DNA of 64,000 nucleotides, from positions 36,955,318 through 37,019,317 of the forward strand of contig CM065379.1 of NCBI GenBank assembly GCA_033060915.1, in the 5' to 3' direction. This stretch comes from Euryodendron excelsum. Lineage: Eukaryota > Streptophyta > Magnoliopsida > Ericales > Pentaphylacaceae. Below the pieces are notes generated by a model. The model saw only the letters and a program-made list of their open reading frames with translations. It searched no databases and was not told the origin of the DNA. Positions 35,033 through 45,491 of this stretch are shown here, one piece after another; within the stretch, counting starts at the first letter, position 1; the number at the start of each line of letters is the position of its first letter. The translations under genes were made by a program, and so were the position numbers.

Positions 35033-36402
35033 TGGCTTGCAAATGGACCTACAGGGGAGTGATTAGGTTTTTACTCGATTTTTAAGCCTGTGCAACAATT
35101 ATAACAATCACATGTAATAAACTAAACATTAAGCAATCACACAAGATGCACACATGATTTTTAGCGTGGAAACCCTTGCAAAAGAAATCCATGGGACCTA
35201 GTCCAGCTAACCAAGTGCTTATCAAGAATGAATACAAAAGAGTCAACTTACAAACCAATCCTAGATAATCCAATTCTCGAGTGCCGAATCCGCACTCTTA
35301 CAGGTCTGCTCTTCTTGTAACGACTGAATCAATAGTCATGTATCTATCCCTTGATACGATTCTCTAATGCTTGATTGAGTGTTGAGTTCCCTGACACCTC
35401 TGGAATCCACCAGGAGCAAAACTCAAATCCACCATCGTCTTGAACTCCTTTGAGATATTTTCTCTATATTGATAATGATGTAAGGAATATAAGAAAGTGT
35501 TCTTTAGATCTTTGAAAGCTCATAATCTGATGAAGGAATACTCAATCTCTAACAAACACTTATATAAGTGTCTTTTTGAAAGGCTTGGTGCTTGTTGGAG
35601 AGATCTAGGTTGGCTTAGGGATTGGCTTGATTCTTAGCCAGATGCTAGATACTTGTCTCCATACTTGTTGAAGAGATCTAAGCTTCAATATATAGGCTTA
35701 TAGTTGAGTGAAGTGTAAAACAACATCTGAAATGACCAATGGGAGGCTCTAGGTCAGCCTTAAATTAACAAGAGGCTCAAACTTCTATAAAGCAACATAT
35801 GCTACTAAGGCGGCCTTAAGAGCAGGCCTTTGATTTTTTGAACTTAGCTAAGGTGGCTCTGAGAGTGGGGTAGAGTCTTCTCTCTAAATCTCTACAAGCA
35901 TATAGTTGGCTAAGGCAGGCTTGAGAGCAGGGAACAAATTGTTCTCTGAACCTTGATCTTCGAACTCTGCAACTGCATACTTGGCTAAGGCGGGCTTGAG
36001 AGTGAGCTTGAAAGATCTCTCTAAATCTCTACAATCGCTAAGTCTGCTAAGGCGCCCTTGAGAGCTGGGAAGGATCATATATCTGATTCTCTACAACTCT
36101 ACATCGAACTAAGGCACCCTTGAGGGTGGGGCATAGACTCTACAACACTCTTCCTCTGTTGTTGCAGCCTTTTTGTCTCAAAGTTTGCAACAAGCTTCAT
36201 TTTGGAAGCTATCCAATCTCAAGTTCCACAACATGCTTTAGCCTGGAATCTATCCAATGAATTCCTAGTTTCTAAAACACTTTTCACACATTACAAGACA
36301 CAATTTCTTGCTCTTACAAATTTGGTCAACCAAAGTGGCTAATCATACTTTTTCAATTACAATTTCTTAACAAAAGTGGCCAAACCAAATCTGGTTCTAA
36401 CA
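35033..36402 (-). mobile_element. Possible minus-strand copia LTR (1370 bp)
   Basis: Read on the minus strand it starts TGTTAGAACCAG and ends AAGCCA, with TG/CA ends. The insertion point is a TATATA-rich site, so the duplication cannot be placed with certainty: ATATA lies on the left and TATAT on the right. It contains a TTTAGCGTGGAAACCCTTGC phrase (35160-35179) often met in plant retroelements and a tandem repeat at 35790-36140. No coding sequence is seen. Confidence 0.35.
35790..36140. repeat. GCTAAGGCGGGCTTGAGAG tandem repeats
   Basis: Six degenerate copies of CTAAGGCgggCTTGAGAGnnGGG occur near 35799, 35848, 35909, 35983, 36046 and 36104, at 50-75-bp spacing, separated by CTCTnAATCTCTACAA-like sequence. 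Confidence 0.65.
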
Positions 36403-37316
36403 TATATAATATCCCCATAGCATTTATATATAAGAATACAACATCGTAAGTATTGAATCTAAAATCAAAGCTTAAATTCCTGAGCCTCGCTACCACATTC
36501 TCTTTGCTGAGTACTTGGGGTTATTGATTGAGTTTTAACTTGCTTATTTACTCTTTGTAAGAGAATCCCATGGTATAAATTTCATTTTTCTCTATGGGTG
36601 CATTTGTAAATCTGTGAGTTTGAGTGTTCTTTAAAAAAACACTTATAAGTTTGAATGATGTTTGGACAAAAAAACTTGGATCTTGAGAGTTTAAGAACAA
36701 CTCTTGTATAACTAAGATGGGCACTTGAGCAACTAGCAATTGTTGTGTAAAGAGATTTTTACATAGTGGAGTAGGCTCTTAAGGGGATTTTGGAAGAAAG
36801 GACCTAAGTCACACGTGGTGATTGAACCTCTGTAACTCACTGTGCTTATCTCTTACTTTGTTTTCATTCTTTGTGTCATATTACTTTGATTGCATTGCTC
36901 ATACTTTAATTAGTTATTGTTCGATTATATTGTGATTTTGATTTGTATTAGTTGTTAATTGTTTTTAAGAAACCCAATTCACTCCCCTTCTTGGATTGTA
37001 TATTTAGGCCAATTTTAATGCCCCTTGTAATACGTCATTTGAGTTGTAATGGGTTGATGAAGTCTTGTTTCAGTGAGTCTTTCTGTTCTTGGAGTGTCTT
37101 TAAGTTGTCTTAAAGGTGAAGGTTTCTTTTGCTAATGACTAAAAATAGCCACATCATTTCATGTGAAAATTAGACACAAAAATATATTCATAAAGCATTA
37201 CTCATAACTTTTTTTTTTATTAACTTAGTTGGTTGGGTGGTTTGAGGCCAACATTATTTTTCTAGTGAAGCAACAACTTACTTCTCAAAGTTTGCAAAAA
37301 AATAAAGCTCATGCAC

Positions 37317-37789
37317 TGTTAAGAAATCACCACTTCTCTCTCTCTAGAAGATTCTCTCTCTAGAATCTTCTTCATTGCTCTCTCTCTCTAGTATCTTCTC
37401 TCTAGACCTTTCCCTCACTCACACTGCCTCTCTATCTCTCTCTAGAACTTTCTCCCATTGCCTATGCTTGCTATATAAGGAGATGATAGGGTCTCTTGTA
37501 GTGTGCTAGAGTGATAGAGTGAAATGTGTGTGAGTTAGGTGAGGTAGTGTAAGTAGCTAGTAAGCTAGCTATGTCGTGTGACGTGAGTAGAGTGATATTG
37601 AGCAACAATCCATTGGGTGTGAATGTATATTTGTGTGAGTGCTAGTCTTTAGTTTGGTGAGGTTTACTTGTTTATATGAGTGTGCAACTAATATATAGTG
37701 TGAGTGTGGTGCAAAATGTATTGTAAAAGTGGTCGTGTATTAATAAATTTTCCTTGAGTACTTTGAATGTTTCCACTACATACTCAACA
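37317..37789 (+). mobile_element. 5' LTR of a Ty1/copia element (473 bp)
   Basis: It starts TGTTAAGAAATCACC and ends TACTCAACA. It closely matches 39623-40066 and is followed by a primer-binding site. It has CTCTCTCTAGAA repeats at its left and a TATATAAGG box near 37472. The five bases before it are TGCAC. Confidence 0.88.
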
Positions 37790-37792
37790 ATC

Positions 37793-37804
37793 TAGTATCT
37801 GAGC
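37793..37804 (+). other. Primer-binding site of the copia element
   Basis: TAGTATCTGAGC matches 10 of 12 bases of the initiator-Met tRNA complement TGGTATCAGAGC used by most plant copia elements. It lies three bases after the LTR end. Confidence 0.75.
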
Positions 37805-38050
37805 AAGTTCGGTCAGGGATCGATTGTTTTAGGAGTCGTCATATAGAAGATTTTAACAAAGATAGGCGGTTATGGATTAGTTTTCGAGGCATTAGGCAGT
37901 TAAAGATTTATCAAAGTGAGACGGTTTAGGGACTGTTGTTTAAGGCACCGTGTGAAGAGGAGATTATTGTTCGTGTATAATATGGGATTGTGAAGCTGCT
38001 TGTTAGGAACAAGGCTTGCCTTGTAGTATGAGTGATTATATCAAGTCACG

Positions 38051-38640
38051 ATGGCAGATCTCCGGGTCCTGGGCGAGATGGAGAAGCTCAATAGCCAGAA
38101 TTATAGTACGTGGCATGCTTGTATGGAGTCATATTTACAAGGGCAAGACCTATGAAAAGTTGTTGGTGTTAGTGACGCTATGCTACATTCTATAGAAAAT
38201 GCTGAGGGACTACAAAAATGGAGGAGCAAGGCCAAGATGGCAATGTTCGCGATAAAGACGACTGTCGAGAAGGATATGCTAGAGCATATAAGGTGCACTA
38301 CCACACCAAAGGAAGTATGAGACACACGAGTTGCAAGGTTCTTAAGGAAGAATGATATGAGGCTTCAGCTACTTGAGGGGTAGCTAATGTCCACCACACA
38401 AATGCAACTAACTATAAACGAGTACTTCACTAAGGTAAAGTCTCTTTGTCGTGAAATATCAGAATTTGATGTTTCTTCAAAAATTAATGAAAAATGGGTA
38501 AGAAGGATTATTATCCATAACCCAAGTACTGGAGATTCATCACAGCAATACAAGGTTGGCTAACATAACCTTCACTTGAACAATTAGAGAATTTATTGGC
38601 CAACCAAGAGATTTTGGCCAAGCAATCACTGAGGTCTCAC
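38051..38640 (+). pseudogene. Copia gag (UBN2/Retrotran_gag_2 type), decayed
   Basis: It begins MADLRVLGEMEKLNSQNYST, with the typical NYSTWHACMESYLQGQ start of plant copia gag, and continues through MFAIKTTVEKDMLEHI and NDMRLQLLEG to EYFTKVKSLCREISEFD. Stops interrupt it where tryptophan (DL-stop-KVV, KEV-stop-DT) or other residues are expected, fitting G-to-A decay. Gag would form the virus-like particle. No CCHC zinc knuckle, protease, integrase or RT follows before the 3' LTR, so the element is non-autonomous. Confidence 0.85.
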
Positions 38641-38700
38641 AAAAGAGTGTGGAGGAAGCACTCTTTAGCTACAACAAGTATTGGTGATCGCCAAGATGAA

Positions 38701-39615
38701 TATGAGAGAGAAGAATGGGATTGTCAAACATCCTTTGTTACATTGAGGCTTGATGGTAAGCCATGCTTATAAGAAGATTCAGTAGACTTTGACGTGGGAG
38801 TGATCAAGGAGCAAACTGTTATAGTCTCAAGTGAGATAAAAGAGCTCATGCTACTTGGGGATGCTGACCCTGTGATGGAGAAGGAAGTGGTCTCTTATTT
38901 GGCTAATCAATTAGGAGCATCACTAGGAGAGTTCGATTAGGAGCTTATCGAAGAATCCTTTAACAACAAGGAGAATAAAACAAAAAAATACGAGATCCTA
39001 CAAGATGGAGAAATTACATACACGAGTCAAGTTGAGCAGCCACTAAATGCTCTCAAGGAAGAATTATTTGCCGCTGGCTTGCAGGATTATTATGGAAGAG
39101 ACGAAAGTATAAATTGTCTTGAGGACACCAAGGTTGAAGAAGAGGAATTTGAACAAGAATCGAGTGCTAGTTCTCATTCTAGTGTAATAAGTTCTGATGA
39201 TTAGCCACAGAGAATTGAGGGCCAGATTGGTATAAGCACCAATGAAGGAGCAAACATTGACAAGGCTATTGGCCAGAGAGGATGTGAAGAAATTATGGAT
39301 TTGAAGCTCAATCTCACATCTAAGAAGATTGGTGTCGATCTAAGTGAGAAGACAAAGATGCCTTTCAAGGAAAAGAACTTTCTTTGTTTCTCTATTGGTC
39401 TAGTAAAGCCTCTAGCTAAGGCAAATGCTAAGGGTTGGCCACCCCCGATTCATAAAAATGTCGGGGTTATTCAAAAAAGCAAGGACACGGAGAGCATAGA
39501 CATTTGTAGCAATAGAGCAACAATAAAAGATGATCTAATGCTCATAGGCGACGTTCGACGGAAGGATAGTGAAGGAACTTGTTGTTATGGTTCAAGAAGA
39601 GAGAGTAAGTGTTGA
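38701..39615 (+). pseudogene. Unidentified coding-like segment inside the copia element
   Basis: One reading frame runs about 305 codons with only three stops (TAA at 38770, TAG at 38938-38940, TAG at 39202-39204), from YEREEWDCQTSFVTL to the stop that overlaps the polypurine tract. It holds TVIVSSEIKELMLLGDADPV, an acidic stretch EEEEFEQESS with many serines, then a basic part with KMPFKEKNFLCFSIGLVKPL. It is in a different frame from gag. I do not recognise it. It could be a diverged gag tail, an extra element ORF or a captured host gene piece. The low stop density in an AT-rich region suggests it once encoded protein. Confidence 0.45.
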
Positions 39616-39622
39616 GGGAGAG
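39611..39622 (+). other. Polypurine tract of the copia element
   Basis: GTTGAGGGAGAG abuts the 3' LTR, the standard copia layout. Confidence 0.8.
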
Positions 39623-40066
39623 TGTTAGAAATCACCACTTCTCTATCCCTCTAGAAGATTCTCTCTCTAGTAACTTCTCTCTAGACATTTCCCTCCCTCA
39701 CACCGCCTCTTTATCTCTCTCTAGAATGTTCTCCCACCACCTATGCTTGCTATATAAGGAGATGATGGGGGCTCTTGTAGTGTGCTAGAGTGATAGAGTG
39801 AAGTGTGTGCAAGTTGGGTGAGTAGTGTAAGTAGCCAGTAAGCTAGTTGTGTGGTGTGATGTGAGTAGAGTGATTGTAAGCAATAAGCTAAGAAATGTGA
39901 GTGTATCCTTGTGTGAGTGCTAGTCTTTGGTTTGGTGAGGTTTACTTGTGTATATGAGTGTGCACCTAATGTATAAAGTGAGTGTGGTGCAAAGTGTATT
40001 GTAAAAGTGATCATGTATTAATAGTTTTCCTCAAGTACTTTGAGTGTTTCCACCACGTACTCAACA
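39623..40066 (+). mobile_element. Second LTR of the copia element (444 bp)
   Basis: It starts TGTTAGAAATCACC and ends TACTCAACA. It is alignable with 37317-37789 throughout, with scattered differences and an indel, so the element is not recent. The next bases (CTCAG) do not match the TGCAC before the first LTR. Confidence 0.85.
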
Positions 40067-40113
40067 CTCAGTGGAGAAGGAGATGTTGGAACACATCAGG
40101 GATGCCACCACAG
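40067..40113 (+). pseudogene. Copia gag fragment between second and third LTR
   Basis: It translates as VEKEMLEHIRDATT, the same gag segment as VEKDMLEHIRCTTT in 38051-38640 but from a different family member. Only 47 bases remain. Confidence 0.7.
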
Positions 40114-40610
40114 TGTTGAGAGTCAATTGAATCTTTCTAGAAGGCTCTCTCTAGAATTGCCTATCTCTTGAAGACCCTCCCTTTGTCTAGAATGATCTCT
40201 CTCTAGAAGATTCCATAATCAACTATAAATAGGTGATATGGATTCACTTGTGAAATGTGGGTGGTTAGTGAGTAAAATGCCACCACACCAAGGGTTGTTG
40301 TGTGTATATGAAGATAGACCATGCCATATGAGTGGAGGATTAGTGCAAGGCTTCAAATGTGGGTGTATGGTGTATGGTACACACCCTATAAGAGTGTGAG
40401 GAGATACACAAAGTGGAAATGAGACGTTGGGTGTCTTTGAGTGTGGTGGGCACACCGTGGAATTGGTAATAGGCACCAATGGTATAGTGTATGTATGTGT
40501 GACTCATGGAGTGAGCTCATGGGTTTATTGCATTGTATCATTGTAATATGGTTTTATTATTGGTGCATAAATTAAAGAGGTTATTTTTAGCATCCGTTGC
40601 ATACTCAACA
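40114..40610 (+). mobile_element. Third, diverged copia LTR (497 bp)
   Basis: It starts TGTTGAGAGTCAATTG and ends CATACTCAACA. It shares the CTCTCTCTAGAA phrases, the TATAAATAGG box near 40224 and the terminal TACTCAACA with the other two, but is clearly another subfamily. The five bases after it, TGCAT, match TGCAC before the first LTR except for one C/T change, so 37317-40610 may be a single composite insertion. Confidence 0.7.
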
Positions 40611-42175
40611 TGCATTTCGAAATTCAACCAGTAAAATAAATAAAATAACATTATTTATCTTGATATTTAAAGGAAAGGTTAATTATACTTTTCACCATTG
40701 TACTTTATACTAAATTTCACTTTAGGATATTTCCTTTTATTTGTAGCAATTAAGCTCTTACATTTCTAATTTGTTGTAATGTCAGTTTTCGATTTGAAAA
40801 ATGGACAAAAAATTAGCATGTGATAAGAAAGTGACTTTTTCCTAGTGGCAAAGATATATATTCAGTCATTTTCCCATCCGAAGGCTAATGTGTATCGTAC
40901 AAGAGCTGAATTGGGGATTTTTACATGAAACTTACTTATATTATATATCACAAAATTGATCACACTCATGATTTTGCAGTGATTTAAGATAATTTTGTTG
41001 TAAACTATTTAGGAAAGGGGTGGAATTTTACATATTTTTTCTTGAAAAACACCACGTATTTGTCACAAATGAATATTCTGTTTATTTTTCTAACGCAAGT
41101 AAAATGCTAACATTGCAACAAATTAGATGTATAAGTCTTTAATTACTACAAACAAAAGTAAAAATTTTGAAGTGAAATGTGTTATAAAGTACAAGAGTAC
41201 TAAGTATAGTTAATCCTATGAAATATATTTGTACATATATATATTTTCGCACTTTTTAGGAAAATCACAAACCCTATAACACATATACAGATGTCACATA
41301 TGTACATGTGTACACCCCTAAACCTTCTAAATTTTAATTCATGATTTTTAAATGAAAGAATACCTGTAAAGATGAAAAATTGATCTTTGGCCTCCATAAT
41401 TATCTTTGATTAACTCTGGAAGGGTTGCAATTTGCCTAGGGCTTCAACTTGATTTTCTCTTGAGGAAGAAAAAGAAAGACAAAGAAAGCCTAGGGTTTTG
41501 GAGAGTAAGATGTAGAACCAATAAAAAAAAGGGACATAAACTAAGTCATGAAGAGAGAGATGCTTAGAGGTTGAATGCTAGAGAGAGATCTGAAAGTGGG
41601 ATCTTTTGTGAATGGTTCAAACCCCCTGATATACTTCTATAACTTTGTTTCAGTGGTCCAGTGTTAGGTAGTACATAGCAATGTTTTGAAATTGGAACCT
41701 TTGAGTGAATAAAAAAAATGAATAGTCACAGATCACTGGTTAACTTTCATTTTAATCGAAATCAAACCGTGGCATAATTACTTTTAAATATATTTATAAA
41801 ATTATAAATAAATAAATAAAAAGAATTAAAAATATATTTGTTCTAAAAGTGTGCCAACCTATCATTTAATAGATAATAAAACAACCGAGAGGCTTTTAAC
41901 ATCATCCAAGATTAGATTTTAAAAAATTTTAAATTAAACACAAGTGCCTAATTCATTCACAATAATAAAAAAAAGAAGACACTGCATGTAGTCGGCCCTT
42001 TTAAAATGACACTTAGCTCAAAATGTGTATCCTATTAAAAAAATACTCCCCCATGAATATAACCCAATAGTGTGTGACCTTTATTTTTTTGAGATATGTG
42101 TCATTTTGTTTTGGAACATATCATGACCCTTTCGGCTTGGGACTTCGGCTACAGAAAAGCTACAGGGAACTACGA

Positions 42176-42453
42176 CAGGGGCGGGCAGAGGGGAGACAAG
42201 CCGAGCCATGCCACCCCTAAGTTTTGAAATTCCCCTTTATACATTCTAAATTTTTAGATAATTATAATATGATATAGTATATTAGCTCTCCAAAATTTTT
42301 AAATTTTCTTATATTTTTATAGATTTTTAGATATTTAAAATACAATATAGTGTATTCATCTCTCAAAAATCAAAAAAAATTCTTAACTCTTCTTTCAACA
42401 AGAAAAATTTTTCTTGGCCCCCCCCTCATCCAAAATCCTACGAACCACCATTG
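42176..42453. mobile_element. Possible short hAT-type remnant
   Basis: The left end CAGGGGCGGGCAGAGG with GCCATGCCACCCCTAA, and the right end GGCCCCCCCCTCATCC with CCACCATTG, recall the ends of a common plant hAT-like repeat (CAGTGGCGGAGCC type). The match between the two ends is weak, and the flanking 8-mers agree only partly. The inside holds two diverged copies of a TTTTTAGATA-ATATAGT phrase about 80 bp apart. Confidence 0.3.
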
Positions 42454-42728
42454 AGTTACTATGGAGTCGAATATTTTGGAGGATCATTTTCCTTCAGTTC
42501 ATTCTTTTTTGGTTTTTGATAACTTTGGGTGGGGTTGTACTAGAAAGTGTAGTTTGTTTTTACTTTTTTTTTTTTTCTTTTGGCTTAAACCTCTATAGCA
42601 CCCAGAAAAAAGAAAGAAAAGAATTGGTCGAAAGGCCACCCTTTGAGACAAATATCCAAGAATATAGAGACATGTATATATATATTAGCACTCCTTGACT
42701 CCCCCATTTTGTTTCAAATCCAAGTACC

Positions 42729-42733
<5 letters not shown>

Positions 42734-42769
<36 letters not shown>
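42734..42769. repeat. (AG)n microsatellite
   Basis: An uninterrupted AG dinucleotide run of about 18 units. Confidence 0.95.
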
Positions 42770-43981
42770 TCATCATACGTTGAGTGCTGCCGGTGACAGA
42801 GAGGAGAATTTAATAGAGATGTTGAATGGAGAAAGAGGCAGACGCGGAATCGAGGAGCGACAGGCAAGGGCTGAGACTATATTCAGACCGGACAGTTTAG
42901 TGAAGCATCATTAGTTTGACTAGGCTCTTGGTTCAACTGCGATTTTAGACGGTTTTTAAGAAATACACTAGTTTTCAATCTTGAATGGTTTTGAGGGTTA
43001 CTCTGGACCCTTTTTAGGACCGATCGATGGTTCAACGGATTGAACTGGCATGTCTGGTCCGATTTTAGTAGTCATCCTTATTCAATAGTGAATGTGGTGT
43101 TTTATTACTTCAGCAACCTGATTTTTATGAATAGTTCTAACTCTCCTAATATACTTGTCCCATAACTTGATTTCAGCAGTCTAGTGATTAGATAGTATTG
43201 ATTTTTCAATAGCCATCCTGATTGAATAGTGACATGTTATGTTTTCTTATGAATTTGTGATAAACTTGAGACACTTTTAAAGAGATAATAACTCATGGAA
43301 AAATTAATAGGAATAACCAGTAAAAAACTTATATTACCTGACTACTGAACTTTTTTCCGTATTAATGCCACTAGCTGGGAGGTAAATCATAACTCTAGAT
43401 CAGTGGCGTCTTCACAAACGTTAAGAGAATTGGATTTCTAATGACTCTTTTTAGTGTAATGCAACTTAAAAGTCCAACAACCTTTTAGTTCAATGACATA
43501 TACTAAAAAATGCACTTTTTAATGGCACTTTTTATTTTGAAAAAATGTCATAAAAACGATGCCTTTAAATCCAAATTTTGTTGTAGTAGTTGATGTTATA
43601 GTAATTGGAACATAATTTCAGCATAAGTAAATGGATTGAGCCATGTATTGTAGCTGCAACAAGACAACGCAGTTACATGTATCCTCTTCACAATAACATA
43701 TGATAGTGCAGACATATTAGGATTGAGAGCCAAAACAATATAATCGTCGCTTACAAGTACATTGAAAGATTAATAAGAGGTGATTAAATTGCCTAAACAA
43801 GGAAATGGTAAAACAACCCTATAGCACATAAGATGCCTACTCCTAGAAAATTAAAACAAATGTAAATAGATAAAAATTACTTATATTTAACCCAAAAATG
43901 AGACCTCTAATGATAGTGCCTCCATTTCATAAATTTTAATAGATGTTGCATTTGAAATTTATGAAAAACACATCACGTGAT

Positions 43982-45491
43982 TATAAGCACCCTATTTTAG
44001 CCCGCTTCCAATCTCCGGCCCAACCAAACTCACATTCAAACTGACATGAACACATTCAAGTCTAGACTAGTCAAACTCAATTTGGCACGTCTTTTGAGAA
44101 GGCTGATACCTTAGAGGGTAAGTCCATCTAGCATAGCACGTTTAGCGAGAAAGCACAAAATCCCTCAGAATGATAAGTGGTAGAGCAATTCACTTATGGC
44201 ACTTGCCAGAGCGCCAACGTAGAATGTCTGCTATCTAGCACGTCTTTCGAGAAAATTGATCTTTTAAATGATAAAATCATCTAGCAGCTTCCCGAGATTA
44301 GATAATCTCCAGAATGAATGCACACCGTCGGAGTGACGAAAAGACTCACAAACATCGCAACTGTCAGAGTGATGAAAACACTCGCAAATAAGTCAACATT
44401 GGGAATGCCAATAAACCGCTTATGTTATGGGACCGAACACGCCTATTGGCCGTGACACGTTTACCAAATGACGGGATACCTTTGGAAACCAACTCATCAC
44501 ACACCATTAGAGTTATGGAAACACTCAAAACCTAGGTTAACACCAGTGCTTGCTAGCCCATTTCGGTGCAAAATGACCAAACTGTCCCTTGGGGCCCACC
44601 GGCACGTTTATCGAGAAAGTACCTAAGACCTCAAAGTGGTAAGTCCACCGTTCCAAGATTGTCCCTAAGATAATCTAGCACTTTCTAGTACCTTCCAGTT
44701 GCTTCCAGATCGATTCCAATAGTATCCAATCAAAATGACTATTTTGCCCTTAGGCATCCAATTGCCTCTAAGAACCACACCAACTTTGGGTATCAAACCG
44801 GTTATCTTCCAGGGATGCTTCTAACAATGTTCCCAACCTCCCAATATCTTTCCAAATCATTCCAAATTCATTCTGGAAAACTCAGTGCAAAATGACCATT
44901 TTACCCTTAGTGGGCTAGTCGCCTTTTCCAACCACATCGGCTCTGGGTATCAAATCGAAAATCCATTGAAACACTTTTAATGGTGTTTCTAACCTTTAAT
45001 TATTCTCCCAGATCACTCTAGATTGATCCCAGTGTTCCCTCGGTTCAAATTACTATTTTGCCCCTAATGGGCCGGTCACCCTTTTCAACTACTCAGGCTC
45101 TGGTTATCAAGACATTTACATTTGGGACACTCTTTTAGAGGTTTCCATCCATTTCTAGCTAAATCTGGTTATTCAAAACGTTCCAGATCATTCACAGACT
45201 TTTCGGAGTCACTCTTAGTGGAGCTAGGCCAAAAATTGCATGGTAGTCACTAGGACAATCACCTAAATCTTTTGCCTTGCGTCCAAAGGGTCAAAGATCT
45301 ATTTCTTACCACCTTAAAAGTTTACCAAAGGGATTGGTGCCACTAGTACTGGCACCAAGCCAAAAAATAGCCTGGCGCCCTTGCAACAGACCACCCTCTA
45401 TGCATTTTGGGTTCGTAAAAGCACTCTAGAAACCTTGCCTCTCTGAAAACAGAGCTTGAATTCCCTTAAAATCCTAATTCTCTCCAGCTTC
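43982..45491 (+). mobile_element. LTR D of the long-LTR family, left part
   Basis: It starts TATAAGCACCCTATTTT, the family start with G changed to A. It follows the U3 order: CGTCTTTT modules, three GAGTG hairpins (44330-44530), TTTTGCCCCT units (44740-45070) and eroded GGCACC inverted repeats. It is strongly diverged and lacks a recognisable TATA box. LTR E interrupts it at 45491, and it resumes at 55969. Confidence 0.75.

Larger units (their letters stand above)
33321..37020 (+). mobile_element. Old copia-type LTR-like repeat (possible SIRE/Angela relative)
   Basis: It starts TGTTAGGAATTTTAG and soon has TTTTGATGATAACAAAG. It contains repeated GAGTCGACACT/TGTTGACACC phrases (34640-34870) and near 36972 has AACCCAATTCACTCCCC. 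These phrases are familiar from long copia LTRs. The right edge is not defined and no target duplication was found. It hosts a hAT-like insertion at 33909-34605 and possibly a minus-strand LTR at 35033-36402. No coding region of its own is seen. Confidence 0.4.
40616..43981. other. AT-rich intergenic DNA with small repeats
   Basis: I see no convincing gene. It holds an (AG)n microsatellite at 42734-42769 and a possible hAT remnant at 42176-42453. Two related stretches at about 41630-41700 and 43140-43220 share a phrase of the form TATACTT..CATAACTTG/TTTCAG. Confidence 0.5.

Noticed and set aside
41200..41397. Minus-strand frame starting MEAKDQFFIF with a splice-donor-like end
   Set aside because: It has no recognisable domain or downstream exon. 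The AT-rich context makes a chance frame likely.
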